NCBI RefSeq assembly: GCF_000612725.1
Contig: NZ_HG964457.1
Coordinates: forward strand, 280,277-337,541
Length of the DNA: 57,265 nucleotides
DNA from: Mycolicibacterium austroafricanum
GTDB taxonomy: Bacteria > Actinomycetota > Actinomycetes > Mycobacteriales > Mycobacteriaceae
Direction: 5' to 3'
A model generated the notes under the pieces. The model was given only the letters and a program-made list of their open reading frames with translations. It was not told the DNA's origin and ran no database searches. A program made the translations under genes and the position numbers. Position 1 is the stretch's first letter. Each line of letters begins with the position of its first letter. Below, piece by piece: positions 1 through 9,235 of this stretch.

Positions 1-1
1 G

Positions 2-352
2 GGCACCGGTGGCGACGGCGGTGACGGCGGTGACGCGGTCAGCGAGGACGGCAACGCGACCGGCGGAAAGGGCGGCGACGGCGGTTCGGTCGATCTGACC
101 GGCGGCGGCGGCGGTGCCGGTGGCGAGGGCGGTGACGCCGACGGTGACGAGAAGGCCACCGGCGGCAGCGGTGGCTCGGGCGGCACCGGAGGCCTCGGCG
201 GTGACGGGGGAGCCGGCGGTGACGGTGGCGACGCCGTGGCCGACGACGAGGGCGGCGCGACCGCGGGCAGCGGTGGTGACGGCGGCTTCGGCGGCACTGA
301 CGGTGACGACGGATCGGCCAGCGACGGCGCCGACGCGCCGGCAACCGACTGA
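2..352 (+). CDS. Glycine/aspartate-rich PGRS-like protein, 3' part
   Basis: The frame is open from the window edge and ends at TGA 350-352, giving 116 visible residues; the 5' end lies outside the window. The visible part is almost wholly GGxGG-type repeats (GGDGG, GGSGG, GGAGG) with many Asp residues and no hydrophobic segment or recognisable domain. This composition resembles the PGRS part of mycobacterial PE_PGRS proteins and the glycine-rich surface proteins of fast-growing mycobacteria, but no PE domain can be seen, so family membership is not established. It ends in the acidic tail DGADAPATD. A strong hairpin follows the stop. Function unknown. Confidence 0.7.
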   Translation, partial: GTGGDGGDGGDAVSEDGNATGGKGGDGGSVDLTGGGGGAGGEGGDADGDEKATGGSGGSGGTGGLGGDGGAGGDGGDAVADDEGGATAGSGGDGGFGGTDGDDGSASDGADAPATD

Positions 353-363
353 TAAACACACTT

Positions 364-403
364 CTGCGGGCGCCGAATCCTCTTGTGGGGGCGGCGCCCG
401 CAG
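364..403 (+). terminator. Hairpin terminator after the glycine-rich gene
   Basis: A perfect 12-bp GC-rich stem (CTGCGGGCGCCG at 364-375 pairs with 392-403) has a 16-nt loop. No T-run follows, as is common for mycobacterial intrinsic terminators. Confidence 0.7.
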
Positions 404-448
404 TCGTGTCGTCAAAGTTCTTGCCGAAGAATGGCTTTGATGTGGCGT

Positions 449-454
449 TATGAT
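449..454 (+). promoter_or_regulatory. -10 box of a leaderless promoter
   Basis: TATGAT lies six nucleotides before the ATG at 461. This places the predicted transcription start on the A of the start codon and argues for 461 over the in-frame ATG at 440, which lies upstream of the -10 box. Confidence 0.6.
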
Positions 455-460
455 CGCCCA

Positions 461-946
461 ATGCCGGATTTCGGAAACGCGTCCACTCGCACGAACCAAC
501 TCGTCATCGCAGCCCTGGTTGTCGCCGTCGCGGCACTGGGCGTGGCGGTCTGGGCGTTGATCAGCTCGCCCTCGTCGAGCGAGACCTCCTCGGCGACCGC
601 AGACCAGTCCACCGATCCCAAGACGCGCGTGTGCAGCGCGTTCGAATTGGTGCGCGGAGCGGTGTCGCTGCAGACCAACGCCAATCTCGGGGAGGACCCG
701 GTCGCCGTGCAGGCGGTGGCGGCCAATGCCCGGCTGGCCACGCTCGGCGGCGGGCAGTTTCTGCTGTCCCGGCTCGACGGCGACGTGCCCGACGATCTCG
801 CCGGCGCGGTGCGGACCTTCGCCAACAACCTCGAGTACATCGGGATGAGCCAGCTCGCCGGCGCACCCGGAGACGACCCGACTCAGGCGAATCGGATGAA
901 CGACGCGCAGGCGGCGTCCACGAAAATCACCGAGCTCTGCAAGTAG
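461..946 (+). CDS. Membrane-anchored hypothetical protein, exported C-terminal domain
   Basis: 161 residues. A short polar N-terminus is followed by one transmembrane segment (about residues 13-36, rich in Val/Ala/Leu), a Ser/Thr-rich linker, and a predicted extracytoplasmic helical domain. Two cysteines, in TRVCSAF and at the end in ELCK, could form a disulphide. No named domain is recognised. The start at 461 is chosen because a TATGAT box sits at leaderless spacing before it; no ribosome binding site is needed in that arrangement. It converges on chsH3 with a six-base gap. Similar small anchored proteins are common in mycobacteria and mostly uncharacterised. Confidence 0.75.
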   Translation: MPDFGNASTRTNQLVIAALVVAVAALGVAVWALISSPSSSETSSATADQSTDPKTRVCSAFELVRGAVSLQTNANLGEDPVAVQAVAANARLATLGGGQFLLSRLDGDVPDDLAGAVRTFANNLEYIGMSQLAGAPGDDPTQANRMNDAQAASTKITELCK

Positions 947-952
947 GTCGGA

Positions 953-1813
953 TCAGGCCGGGACGAACTCGACGCCTGCCAGTGCGACCGCGTTGTCGCG
1001 TTCCGGTGTGGTGACCGTGGCGGAGTAGCCGCCGTCTTCCTTCCAGACGTTCACCCGCAGCGTCTCGCCGGGGAAAACCACGCCCGCCATCCGGGCGCCG
1101 TAGGACTTCAGCCCCGAGACGTCGCCGTCGAGCAGGTTGTCCACCAACGCCTTGCAGGTCATGCCGTAGGTGCACAGCCCGTGCAGGATCGGGCGCGGAA
1201 AGCCGGCGGCGGCAGCGAAATCCGGATCGGAGTGCAACGGGTTTCGGTCCCCGCACATCCGGTAGAGCAGCGCCTGCTGCGGCGACGTCGGGACGGTGAT
1301 CTCGAGATCGGGCGCACGGTCGGGAGCCGCAGAAGATCCGGACGGGCCACGATCACCGCCGAAACCGCCCTCCCCACGGGCGAAGATGGACCGCTTCTGC
1401 GTCCACAGCAGCGTGCCGTCGGGATCCTTGACCGTCGTCTCCGACCAGATGACCGCGGCCTTGCCCTTGTCCCAGATCTCGGTGAACCGGGTGACCGCGA
1501 TGCCGGTGCCCGACGCCGGGATGGGGCCCGGCACCGTGACGGCCTCGCTGGCGTGCAGAACCTTGCTCAGCTCGATGTCGATCCCCGGGAACTTCACCGC
1601 CGGCGGCGCGGTCATGTGGAAACTCTGCGCGACGTTGCCGAACGTCGGTAGCACCTGCGGGGTGTCGTCGACGAGATAGCGCAGCTCCGCCCTGTCCATC
1701 GGGTCCATGCCTGCACCCAGGCCAAGGTGGTAGAGCTGGATGTCGCTACTGGTCCAGGCGAATTCGACAGGATCCAGCTCGGCGCCGATGGCCTCGTCGA
1801 GATTGATGGGCAC
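953..1813 (-). CDS. chsH3: Steroid enoyl-CoA hydratase, double hot-dog MaoC type (ChsH3, Rv3538 orthologue)
   Basis: 286 residues, GTG start. The C-terminal half carries the hydratase-2 signature GDRNPLHSDPDFAAAAGF followed by HGLCTYG, with the Asp/His pair of R-specific enoyl-CoA hydratases; the N-terminal half is the degenerate hot-dog fold. The family hydrates the steroid 22,23-enoyl-CoA in side-chain beta-oxidation with the opposite stereochemistry to EchA19, which is also encoded here. It lies five bases after kstD and is co-transcribed from the promoter near 3503-3516. The older M. tuberculosis name is hsd4B. Assignment rests on family signature plus synteny with kstD. Confidence 0.85.
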   Translation of the reverse strand: MPINLDEAIGAELDPVEFAWTSSDIQLYHLGLGAGMDPMDRAELRYLVDDTPQVLPTFGNVAQSFHMTAPPAVKFPGIDIELSKVLHASEAVTVPGPIPASGTGIAVTRFTEIWDKGKAAVIWSETTVKDPDGTLLWTQKRSIFARGEGGFGGDRGPSGSSAAPDRAPDLEITVPTSPQQALLYRMCGDRNPLHSDPDFAAAAGFPRPILHGLCTYGMTCKALVDNLLDGDVSGLKSYGARMAGVVFPGETLRVNVWKEDGGYSATVTTPERDNAVALAGVEFVPA

Positions 1814-1818
1814 GCCTT

Positions 1819-3501
1819 CTAATCCTTCCGTGCAATGTCCAGTGCAGCCAGGTAGCCGAACGTCATCGCCGGCCCGATGGTGCCGCCGGGTCCGGGGTAG
1901 GTGTGACCCATCACCGGGGCGCTGGCATTACCCGCAGCATAGAGGCCCTCGATGATGGAACCGTCGTCGCGCAACGCCCGGCCCTGCACGTCGGTGACGA
2001 TGCCGCCCTTCGTGCCGAGATCGCCCGGCACCATCTTGGCGGCGTAGAACGGTCCCTGGCTGATCTCGCCGAGGTTCGGGTTCGGCTTGTTGGTCGGGTC
2101 GCCGTAGTACCGGTCGTAGGCGCTCTCGCCGCGCTTGAAATCCTCGTCGACGCCGGAGCGCGCGAAACCGTTGAAGCGCTGCACCGTCGTCTTGAACGCG
2201 TCGACGGGCAGACCCGTCTTGGCCGCCAACTCCTCCAGGGTGTCGGCCTTGACGATGACGCCGGACTCCAGCCACTTCTTCGGAATGCGTTGTCCCGGCT
2301 GCAGTCCCGCGAAGATGTAGCGGTCGCGGTAGCGCTGGTCGAACACCAGCCAGGCCGGGATGTTCTCACCGGGGCCCGGGCCCTGGCCGTACTGCCCGCC
2401 GTACATGTGATGGCACGCCTCGACGTACGGCATCGACTCGTTCATGAACCGCTTGCCCGCCATGTTGACGATGATCGAGCCCGGGGAGTTGCGCTCCGAC
2501 AGCGCGAACCACGGGGCGTCCACCAGAGGCACGGTCGGCCCCCACCACGCGTCCTCCATCACATCGAGTGCGGCACCCAGCTTCTCGGCGGCCAGGATCC
2601 CGTCACCGGTGTTGGCCTTGGCCCCGACGGTCCACTCGGTGGTGATCGGTGCGCGCTGGTACTTCACCCGCATCTGCTCGTTGTGTTCGAAGCCGCCGCT
2701 GCCCAGGATCACCCCTCGACGAGCCCGGATCAATTGCGGCTCAGCACTTTCCGAAGCCGTGGTGTCACGTACATAGATGCCGCGGACCACGCCGTCCTCG
2801 ACGTAGAGGTCCGTCATCGCGGTGTTGAGGCGCACCGGGACGCCGGCCTCGCGCAGGCCGATGCGCAGCGGGGCGATCAGTGCGCGGCCCATGCCCACCA
2901 GGTTCTTGCCCGTGGTGTTCGCCCACACCGACCGGATACCGACCCTGAGGCTGCGCAACACCCCGCGGGGATGGCGCTTGAGCTGATTGAGTCGCACGTA
3001 GTCCTGCTGCATGACGACCATGTTCATGGGCACCTTGCCGTACGGCGGTTCCAGGCCGGGCAGATCCTCGCCGAGCTTCTTGGCGTCGAACGGCTTCGGT
3101 TCCACGGAGCGGCCGGTGGCCTTGCCGCCCGGGGTCTCGGGGTAGTAGTCGGAGTAGCCGGGCACCCAGCACAGCTTCAGCGGCGAGTGCTTGAGCACGA
3201 ATGACAGCATCTCCGGACCGCGCTGCAGATAGGTGTCGATCTTCTCTGCGGGCACCACGTCGCCGATGATCGCGTGCAGGTAGGTGCGGGCCGCGTCGGC
3301 CGTATCTTTGACGCCGTCGCGCTTGAGAACTTCGTTGTTCGGAATCCAGACACCGCCACCTGACCGCGCAGTGGAACCACCGTAGTGCGGGGCCTTCTCA
3401 ACGACTATCGTCGAGAGGCCCTGGTGGGCGGCGGTGAGGGCGGCGACCATACCGGCGGCGCCGCTACCGACCACGACGACGTCATACTCCTGCTCCGTCA
3501 T
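1819..3501 (-). CDS. kstD: 3-ketosteroid delta-1-dehydrogenase
   Basis: 560 residues from the ATG at 3501. An N-terminal FAD-binding motif (VVVVGSGAAGMVAAL) and the fumarate-reductase-like fold of KstD are evident, with the C-terminal HTYPGPGGTIGPAMTFGYLA segment that supplies the conserved Tyr and Gly of the active site. It introduces the 1,2 double bond in ring A, which with 9-alpha-hydroxylation by KshA opens ring B. An upstream GTG at 3510 is in frame but lies inside the KstR operator, so the ATG is preferred. First gene of kstD-chsH3, divergent from hsaE-hsaG-hsaF. It closely matches M. tuberculosis Rv3537 as remembered. Confidence 0.93.
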   Translation of the reverse strand: MTEQEYDVVVVGSGAAGMVAALTAAHQGLSTIVVEKAPHYGGSTARSGGGVWIPNNEVLKRDGVKDTADAARTYLHAIIGDVVPAEKIDTYLQRGPEMLSFVLKHSPLKLCWVPGYSDYYPETPGGKATGRSVEPKPFDAKKLGEDLPGLEPPYGKVPMNMVVMQQDYVRLNQLKRHPRGVLRSLRVGIRSVWANTTGKNLVGMGRALIAPLRIGLREAGVPVRLNTAMTDLYVEDGVVRGIYVRDTTASESAEPQLIRARRGVILGSGGFEHNEQMRVKYQRAPITTEWTVGAKANTGDGILAAEKLGAALDVMEDAWWGPTVPLVDAPWFALSERNSPGSIIVNMAGKRFMNESMPYVEACHHMYGGQYGQGPGPGENIPAWLVFDQRYRDRYIFAGLQPGQRIPKKWLESGVIVKADTLEELAAKTGLPVDAFKTTVQRFNGFARSGVDEDFKRGESAYDRYYGDPTNKPNPNLGEISQGPFYAAKMVPGDLGTKGGIVTDVQGRALRDDGSIIEGLYAAGNASAPVMGHTYPGPGGTIGPAMTFGYLAALDIARKD

Positions 3502-3502
3502 G

Positions 3503-3516
3503 TAGAACACGTTATA
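3503..3516. promoter_or_regulatory. KstR-type operator between kstD and hsaE
   Basis: TAGAACACGTTATA fits TNNAACNNGTTNNA, the KstR consensus. It ends two bases before the kstD ATG. Rightward, TAGAAT (3515-3520) can serve as the -10 box for hsaE; leftward, TATAAC is the likely -10 for kstD. One operator therefore appears to cover both promoters. Confidence 0.85.
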
Positions 3517-3573
3517 GAATTGCCCGGCCGACTAACAACTGTGCCGGTCGAAGAAACGAGGGGACTTCACTTT

Positions 3574-4359
3574 ATGTTGTCCGTTGAGGTGCGCGAGAAG
3601 CTCGCCGCAGACCTGGCCGAGGCCGAGCGCAGTCGGGTGCCGATCTCGCCGTTGACCGATGGTCAACCCGGGATCGACGTGGTGGACGCCTACGAGATCC
3701 AGCTGATCAACATCCGTCAGCGGGTGGCGGAGGGCGCCCGGGTGATCGGGCACAAGGTGGGCCTGTCGTCGGAGGCTATGCAGAAGATGATGAACGTCGA
3801 CGAGCCCGACTACGGGCATCTGCTCGACGAGATGCAGGTCTTCGAGAACGTCGCGGTCAAATCGGCGAACTACCTGTATCCGCGGGTGGAGGTCGAGGTG
3901 GGCTTCATCCTGTCCGACGATCTGCCCGGCGCCGGCTGCACCGAGGACGATGTGCTGGCCGCGACGGCGGCGTTCGCGCCTGCCATCGAGCTGATCGACA
4001 CCCGGATCACCAACTGGCAGATCAAGTTGTGCGACACCATCGCCGACAACGCGAGCTCGGCCGGCTGGGTGCTCGGAGAGGCGCGGGTGTCGCCCAAGGA
4101 CGTGGATATCAAGAACATCGACGCGGTACTGACCAACAACGGAGAGGTCGTCGCCGAGGGGCGCAGTGATGCGGTGCTGGGAAATCCGGTGACCGCGGTG
4201 GCGTGGCTGGCGCGCAAGGTGGAGAGTTTCGGTGTCCGGCTCAAGGCCGGCGACATCGTGTTGCCGGGCTCGTGCACGCGTGCGATAGATGCACCTGCGG
4301 GCAGCCATTTCGTGGCCGACTTCACCGGGTTAGGTTCAGTACGACTGGATTTCGAATAG
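3574..4359 (+). CDS. hsaE: 2-hydroxyhexa-2,4-dienoate hydratase
   Basis: 261 residues, the same length as the M. tuberculosis protein as remembered. It belongs to the 2-hydroxypentadienoate hydratase / fumarylacetoacetase-like family: IGHKVGLSS near residue 65 and RVEVEVGFIL near 105 match the metal- and substrate-binding regions. It hydrates the six-carbon dienoate released by HsaD from rings A/B to 4-hydroxy-2-oxohexanoate. The start follows GAGGGGAC. First gene of hsaE-hsaG-hsaF, with nine bases to hsaG, transcribed from the KstR-controlled divergent promoter. Cytoplasmic. Confidence 0.92.
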   Translation: MLSVEVREKLAADLAEAERSRVPISPLTDGQPGIDVVDAYEIQLINIRQRVAEGARVIGHKVGLSSEAMQKMMNVDEPDYGHLLDEMQVFENVAVKSANYLYPRVEVEVGFILSDDLPGAGCTEDDVLAATAAFAPAIELIDTRITNWQIKLCDTIADNASSAGWVLGEARVSPKDVDIKNIDAVLTNNGEVVAEGRSDAVLGNPVTAVAWLARKVESFGVRLKAGDIVLPGSCTRAIDAPAGSHFVADFTGLGSVRLDFE

Positions 4360-4368
4360 GAGCCGGGT

Positions 4369-5289
4369 ATGGCTGACAAAAAGTCTGTGGCGATCGTGGG
4401 GTCGGGCAACATCAGCACCGACCTGCTGTACAAACTGTTGCGTTCGGAGTGGCTGGAGCCGCGCTGGATGATCGGCATCGATCCCGAGAGCGAGGGGTTG
4501 GCGCGGGCGCGCAAGCTCGGTCTGGAGACCTCGCACGAGGGCGTGGACTGGCTGTTGGCCCAGAGCGAGTTGCCTGACATGGTGTTCGAGGCCACCAGCG
4601 CCTATGTGCACAAGGCCGCCGCTCCGCGCTACGCCGAGGCGGGCATCCGGGCGATCGACCTCACCCCGGCCGCGGTCGGGCCCGGCGTGATCCCGCCGGC
4701 CAATCTGCGTGCGCACCTGGACGCACCCAACGTCAACATGGTGACCTGTGGCGGCCAGGCCACGATCCCGATGGTGTACGCGGTGTCGCGCGTCGTGGAG
4801 GTGCCCTACGCCGAGATCGTGGCGTCGGTGTCGTCGGCGTCGGCCGGCCCGGGGACGCGGGCCAACATCGACGAGTTCACCAAGACCACCAGCGCCGGGG
4901 TGCAGAACATCGGTGGCGCCCAGCGGGGCAAGGCGATCATCATCCTGAACCCGGCCGAGCCGCCGATGATCATGCGCGACACCATCTTCTGCGCGATCCC
5001 CGAGCACGCGGACCATGCCGCGATCACCCAGTCGATCAAGGACGTGGTGGCCGAGGTGCAGACCTATGTTCCGGGTTACCGGCTGCTCAACGAGCCGCAG
5101 TTCGACGAGCCGTCGGTGGTCAACGGCGGCAACCATGTCGTGACGGTCTTCGTCGAAGTGGAGGGTGCGGGCGACTATCTGCCGCCGTACGCTGGAAACC
5201 TGGACATCATGACCGCGGCAGCGACGAAGGTCGGCGAAGAGATCGCGAAGGAATCTCTCGCCGCTACCGCTGGAGGAGCACAGGCATGA
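4369..5289 (+). CDS. hsaG: Acylating propionaldehyde dehydrogenase
   Basis: 306 residues. The N-terminal Rossmann motif [13 protein letters not shown] and the catalytic cysteine in [11 protein letters not shown] (about Cys127) identify the CoA-acylating aldehyde dehydrogenase that partners the aldolase HsaF. It converts propionaldehyde to propionyl-CoA with NAD+, receiving the aldehyde through a tunnel from HsaF. It overlaps hsaF by four bases (ATGA), as expected for subunits made in equal amount. Orthologue of Rv3535c by family and order. Confidence 0.92.
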
Positions 5290-6338
5290 GCACCGACGAG
5301 ATCTACTTCAATCCCATCTGGGACGTCCGGATGACCGACACCTCGCTGCGCGACGGGTCGCACCACAAACGCCACCAGTTCACCAAGGACGAGGTACAGG
5401 CGATCGTCGCCGCGCTGGACGCGGCGGGGGTGCCGGTCATCGAGGTGACCCACGGCGACGGACTGGGCGGATCGAGCTTCAACTACGGGTTCTCCAAGAC
5501 CCCCGAGCAGGAGCTGATCAAGCTGGCCGCCGAGACGGCCAAGGAATCCAAGATCGCCTTTCTGATGCTGCCCGGGGTGGGCACCAAGGAAGACATCAAG
5601 GAAGCTCAGAGCAACGGCGGGTCGATCTGCCGGATCGCCACCCACTGCACCGAGGCCGATGTCTCCATCCAGCACTTCGGCCTGGCCCGTGAACTCGGCC
5701 TGGAGACCGTGGGCTTCCTGATGATGAGCCACACCATCCCGCCGGAGAAGCTGGCCAAGCAGGCCCGCATCATGGCCGACGCCGGCTGCCAGTGCGTCTA
5801 CGTCGTCGACTCCGCCGGCGCGCTGGTCCTGGAGGGCGTAGCCGACCGGGTGGCGGCGCTGGTCGCCGAGTTGGGGTCGGATGCTCAAGTTGGGTTCCAT
5901 GGCCACGAGAACCTGGGTCTGGGGGTGGCGAACTCGATCGAGGCCGTCCGCGCCGGGGCCAAGCAGATCGACGGCTCGTGCCGCCGCTTCGGCGCCGGTG
6001 CAGGCAACGCGCCGGTGGAGGCGCTCATCGGGGTGTTCGACAAGATCGGCGTCAAGACCGGCATCGATTTCTTCGACATCGCCGACGCCGCCGAGGAGGT
6101 CGTGGCGCCTGCGATGCCGGCCGAATGCCTGCTCGACCGCAATGCGCTGATCATGGGCTACTCCGGGGTGTACTCCAGCTTCCTCAAGCACGCCATCCGC
6201 CAGTCCGAGCGCTACGGGGTGCCCGCGCACCAACTGCTGCACCGCGCCGGGCAGCGCAAGCTCATCGGCGGCCAGGAAGACCAGCTCATCGACATCGCGC
6301 TGGAGATCAAGCGCGAACAGGAGACTGCGAAGTCCTGA
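5286..6338 (+). CDS. hsaF: 4-hydroxy-2-oxohexanoate aldolase
   Basis: 350 residues, a DmpG/BphI-type aldolase with an HMGL-like TIM barrel. [15 protein letters not shown] near the N-terminus holds the conserved Arg, metal-binding Asp and catalytic His; GFHGHENLG holds the metal-binding His-x-His pair. It splits 4-hydroxy-2-oxohexanoate into pyruvate and propionaldehyde, which is channelled to HsaG. Last gene of the hsaE-hsaG-hsaF operon; recQ starts 30 bases later on the same strand and could receive read-through. Orthologue of Rv3534c. Confidence 0.93.
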
Positions 6339-6368
6339 CGCGTCGGACCCGCCGGGCACGATGGCCGC

Positions 6369-8483
6369 ATGACGACGAGAGCTGACGCGCAGGCGATCCT
6401 CGAGCAACTGGCGGGCCCCGGGGCCGTCTTGCGCGATGACCAGTGGACGGCGATCGAAGCTCTGGTCGTGCACCGGCGCCGCGCCCTCGTCGTGCAACGC
6501 ACCGGGTGGGGCAAGTCGGCGGTGTACTTCATCTCCGCCAAGCTGCTGCGCGCGGCCGGCCACGGACCGACGGTCATCGTGTCGCCGCTGCTGGCGTTGA
6601 TGCGCAACCAGGTCGCTGCCGCCGACCGGGCCGGTGTGCACGCCGCCACCATCAACTCCAGCAACGTGACCGACTGGGCCGAGATCCATGACCGGGTCCG
6701 CTCCGGCGACCTCGACGTGCTGCTGGTGAGCCCGGAGCGGCTGAACAATCCTGACTTTCGCGATCAGGTGCTGCCGTCGCTCGCCCACGACGCGGGTCTG
6801 GTGGTGGTGGACGAGGCGCACTGTGTGTCGGACTGGGGGCACGATTTCCGGCCCGACTACCGGCGCATCCGCACGCTGCTGGCAGACCTGGGCGCCGACG
6901 TCCCGGTGCTGGCCACCACCGCCACCGCCAACGACCGGGTGGTCGCCGACGTCGCCGCGCAGTTGGGCGTGGGCGACTTCGGACGCGAGGATCAGGACGG
7001 CGGAAGCGACACGCTGGTGCTGCGGGGCGGCCTGGACCGCGAGTCGCTGCGGCTGTCGGTGGTCAACGCCGGGAACCCGGCGCAACGTGCGGCGTGGCTT
7101 GTCGCCCAACTGGATTCGCTGCCGGGCAGCGGCATCGTCTACACCCTGACAGTGGCGCAGGCGCACGACGTGGCGTCCCTGCTCGCCGAGCAGGGACACA
7201 AGGTCGCCGCCTACACCGGGGCCACCGAGGCTTCCGAACGTGAACAACTCGAGTCCGACCTGCTGGACAACCGGGTCAAGGCGCTCATCGCCACGTCCGC
7301 GCTCGGCATGGGCTTCGACAAGCCCGATCTGGGTTTCGTGGTACACCTGGGCGCACCTTCATCGCCGATCGCCTACTACCAGCAGGTCGGTCGTGCGGGA
7401 CGCTCCACGGCCAGCGCGGAGGTGATCCTGCTGCCCGGGCGGGAGGATCAGGAGGTGTGGCGGTACTTCGCGTCCGTCGCATTTCCGTCGGAATCCATGG
7501 TGCGCAACGTGATTGGAGCACTCGAAACCGACCGCCCGCAGTCTACGGCCGCGCTGGAGCCGCTCGTCGACCTCAACCGGTCACGGCTGGAGATGGTGCT
7601 CAAGGTGCTCGACGTTGACGGCGCGGTGCGGCGCGTCAAGGGCGGCTGGGTCGCCACCGGCCGGCCCTGGGCATACGACGAACAGCGCTACCGCACGCTC
7701 GACGAGGCCCGCAGGCGCGAACAGCAGGCCATGCTCGACTACCAGTCCACCGACGGCTGCCGGATGGCCTTCCTGCGCCGTCAGCTCGACGATCCCGAAC
7801 TCGGCGCCGACGAGCGGTGCGGCCGCTGCGACAACTGCGCGGGATCGAGTTATTCCGCCGACGTCGACGCGGCGGTCGCCGAGGACTCCCGACAGCGGCT
7901 CATGCGGCCGGGGGTGGAGATCTCGCCGCGTAAACAGTGGCCGTCGGGGCTCGCCAAGCTGGGTGTCGATCTCAGCGGCCGCATCACCGACGGACCGGCA
8001 CCCGGACGTGTCATCGGCCGGCTCACCGACCTGGGCTGGGGCGCCCGGCTGCGCACACTGCTCGAGCAGGACGACGCGGAGGTGCCCGACGACGTGGTCC
8101 AGGCCGCGGTCAAGGTGCTGGCGGCGTGGGACTGGCAGGTACGGCCGACCGCGGTCATGGCGCTGGACTCGGACACCCACCCGCTGCTGACCTCTTCGCT
8201 GGCCCGCAGGCTGGCCGAACTGGGGCGCCTCACCGACCTCGGTGTTCTGCGCTACACGCCGGAGCGGCGGCCGGTAACCGCGGCGAACTCCGCCTACCGC
8301 GTCGCCGCGTTGCGCGGCGCCTGGGAGTCGCCCGATCCCGATGCGATCAGCGCGGCCGGGGGCCCGGTGCTGCTGGTTGACGCCATGACCGACACCGGAT
8401 GGACGCTGACGATGGCCGCGCGGGTGGTGCGCTCCGCGGGTGCGCCCGCGGTGCTGCCGTTCGCGTTGGCGGCCACCTCGTAG
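6369..8483 (+). CDS. RecQ-family ATP-dependent DNA helicase with C-terminal phosphoribosyltransferase-like domain
   Basis: 704 residues. Helicase motif I is TGWGKSAVYF, motif II is VVDEAHCVSDWGHDFRPDYR (the RecQ DEAH plus aromatic loop), and motif VI is QQVGRAGRS. A cysteine set, one Cys near DGCRMAFLR and then CGRCDNC, forms the RecQ zinc site. The last ~200 residues resemble a phosphoribosyltransferase: GPVLLVDAMTDTGWTLT matches the PRPP-binding loop pattern. The fold is known in actinobacterial RecQ proteins. Probable role in DNA repair or recombination; no link to sterol metabolism beyond position. It sits in the interval where M. tuberculosis has PPE61/PPE62. Confidence 0.9.
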   Translation: MTTRADAQAILEQLAGPGAVLRDDQWTAIEALVVHRRRALVVQRTGWGKSAVYFISAKLLRAAGHGPTVIVSPLLALMRNQVAAADRAGVHAATINSSNVTDWAEIHDRVRSGDLDVLLVSPERLNNPDFRDQVLPSLAHDAGLVVVDEAHCVSDWGHDFRPDYRRIRTLLADLGADVPVLATTATANDRVVADVAAQLGVGDFGREDQDGGSDTLVLRGGLDRESLRLSVVNAGNPAQRAAWLVAQLDSLPGSGIVYTLTVAQAHDVASLLAEQGHKVAAYTGATEASEREQLESDLLDNRVKALIATSALGMGFDKPDLGFVVHLGAPSSPIAYYQQVGRAGRSTASAEVILLPGREDQEVWRYFASVAFPSESMVRNVIGALETDRPQSTAALEPLVDLNRSRLEMVLKVLDVDGAVRRVKGGWVATGRPWAYDEQRYRTLDEARRREQQAMLDYQSTDGCRMAFLRRQLDDPELGADERCGRCDNCAGSSYSADVDAAVAEDSRQRLMRPGVEISPRKQWPSGLAKLGVDLSGRITDGPAPGRVIGRLTDLGWGARLRTLLEQDDAEVPDDVVQAAVKVLAAWDWQVRPTAVMALDSDTHPLLTSSLARRLAELGRLTDLGVLRYTPERRPVTAANSAYRVAALRGAWESPDPDAISAAGGPVLLVDAMTDTGWTLTMAARVVRSAGAPAVLPFALAATS

Positions 8484-8654
8484 AGAAAAATCCGGATCGG
8501 AGTTCATCGGGGCCGACCTGCGATGATCCGGCCGCCGAGGACCCGCCCGAACCGGGCCGGTGTTTGGCCCCGGCGCCCTCTGGATAGGCCTGTGGTGCGA
8601 CCGAATGGTCGTAGATCCCGAAGATGATCCCCGAATACTGAGGAGTGATCTCTT

Positions 8655-9047
8655 ATGAACGCGTCCGTCACGACTGTGCGCCGCGGCCTGTTCGGCATGT
8701 TCGCCGGTGGCCTGCTTGCCTTCGGTTCGGCGGCGATCGTCGCGCCGGTGGCCAATTCACAGCCCGCCCCGGACTGCTCGGCCAGCAATGTGGCCGGAAC
8801 CGTGAGCTCCGTCGCGGCATCCGAGGGTGCCTACCTGGCGGCCAATCCGCAGACCGACCAGGCGCTGTCGGCGATTGCGACCCAGCCGGAGCCTGAGTCC
8901 CAGGCCGCCTACGGGGCGTTCTTCGCGCAGAACCCACAGGTGGAAGACCAGCTGCAGGCGATCCACCAGCCGGTGTCGGCGCTGAAGAACCAGTGTGGCG
9001 TAGAGGTGACACCGACACCGATCTCGGCTGCCCTGACTGACGCCTGA
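8655..9047 (+). CDS. Secreted heme-binding (hemophore-like) protein, Rv0203 type
   Basis: 130 residues. A twin-Arg-containing, hydrophobic N-terminus (VRRGLFGMFAGGLLAFGSAA) acts as a signal peptide, with probable cleavage after ANSQPA. The mature part is a small helical domain with two cysteines (PDCSAS and NQCGVE) likely disulphide-bonded, and repeated patterns such as YLAANPQTDQAL and FFAQNPQVEDQL. These match the mycobacterial hemophore-related family typified by Rv0203. AGGAG lies ten bases before the ATG. A hairpin follows the gene, so it is probably monocistronic. Confidence 0.78.
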   Translation: MNASVTTVRRGLFGMFAGGLLAFGSAAIVAPVANSQPAPDCSASNVAGTVSSVAASEGAYLAANPQTDQALSAIATQPEPESQAAYGAFFAQNPQVEDQLQAIHQPVSALKNQCGVEVTPTPISAALTDA

Positions 9048-9077
9048 ATCAGTTGACAACCATCATCGGTATCAGAG

Positions 9078-9109
9078 CTCACCGCGTCGGCTCCGGCCGG
9101 CGCGGTGAG
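9078..9109 (+). terminator. Hairpin after the hemophore-like gene
   Basis: A 9-bp stem (CTCACCGCG at 9078-9086 with CGCGGTGAG at 9101-9109) has a 14-nt loop, 31 bases after the stop, followed by TGCTTCT. Confidence 0.55.
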
Positions 9110-9235
9110 TGCTTCTCGGGCCCGGTAGTCGCAGAGTCCACAGCTCTGAGATTTTTGCAGTAGCGGTCTACTGCATTCATGGGTCGGCGTTCGATCAATG
9201 ATTCCTTGAATGACCATGCAGGAGAGGAATCCGCC

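Noticed and set aside
5175..7346. 723-codon open frame on the minus strand across hsaG, hsaF and recQ
   Set aside because: It is antisense to three well-identified genes and has Arg/His/Gly/Val-rich composition without any domain. High GC third positions keep antisense frames open.
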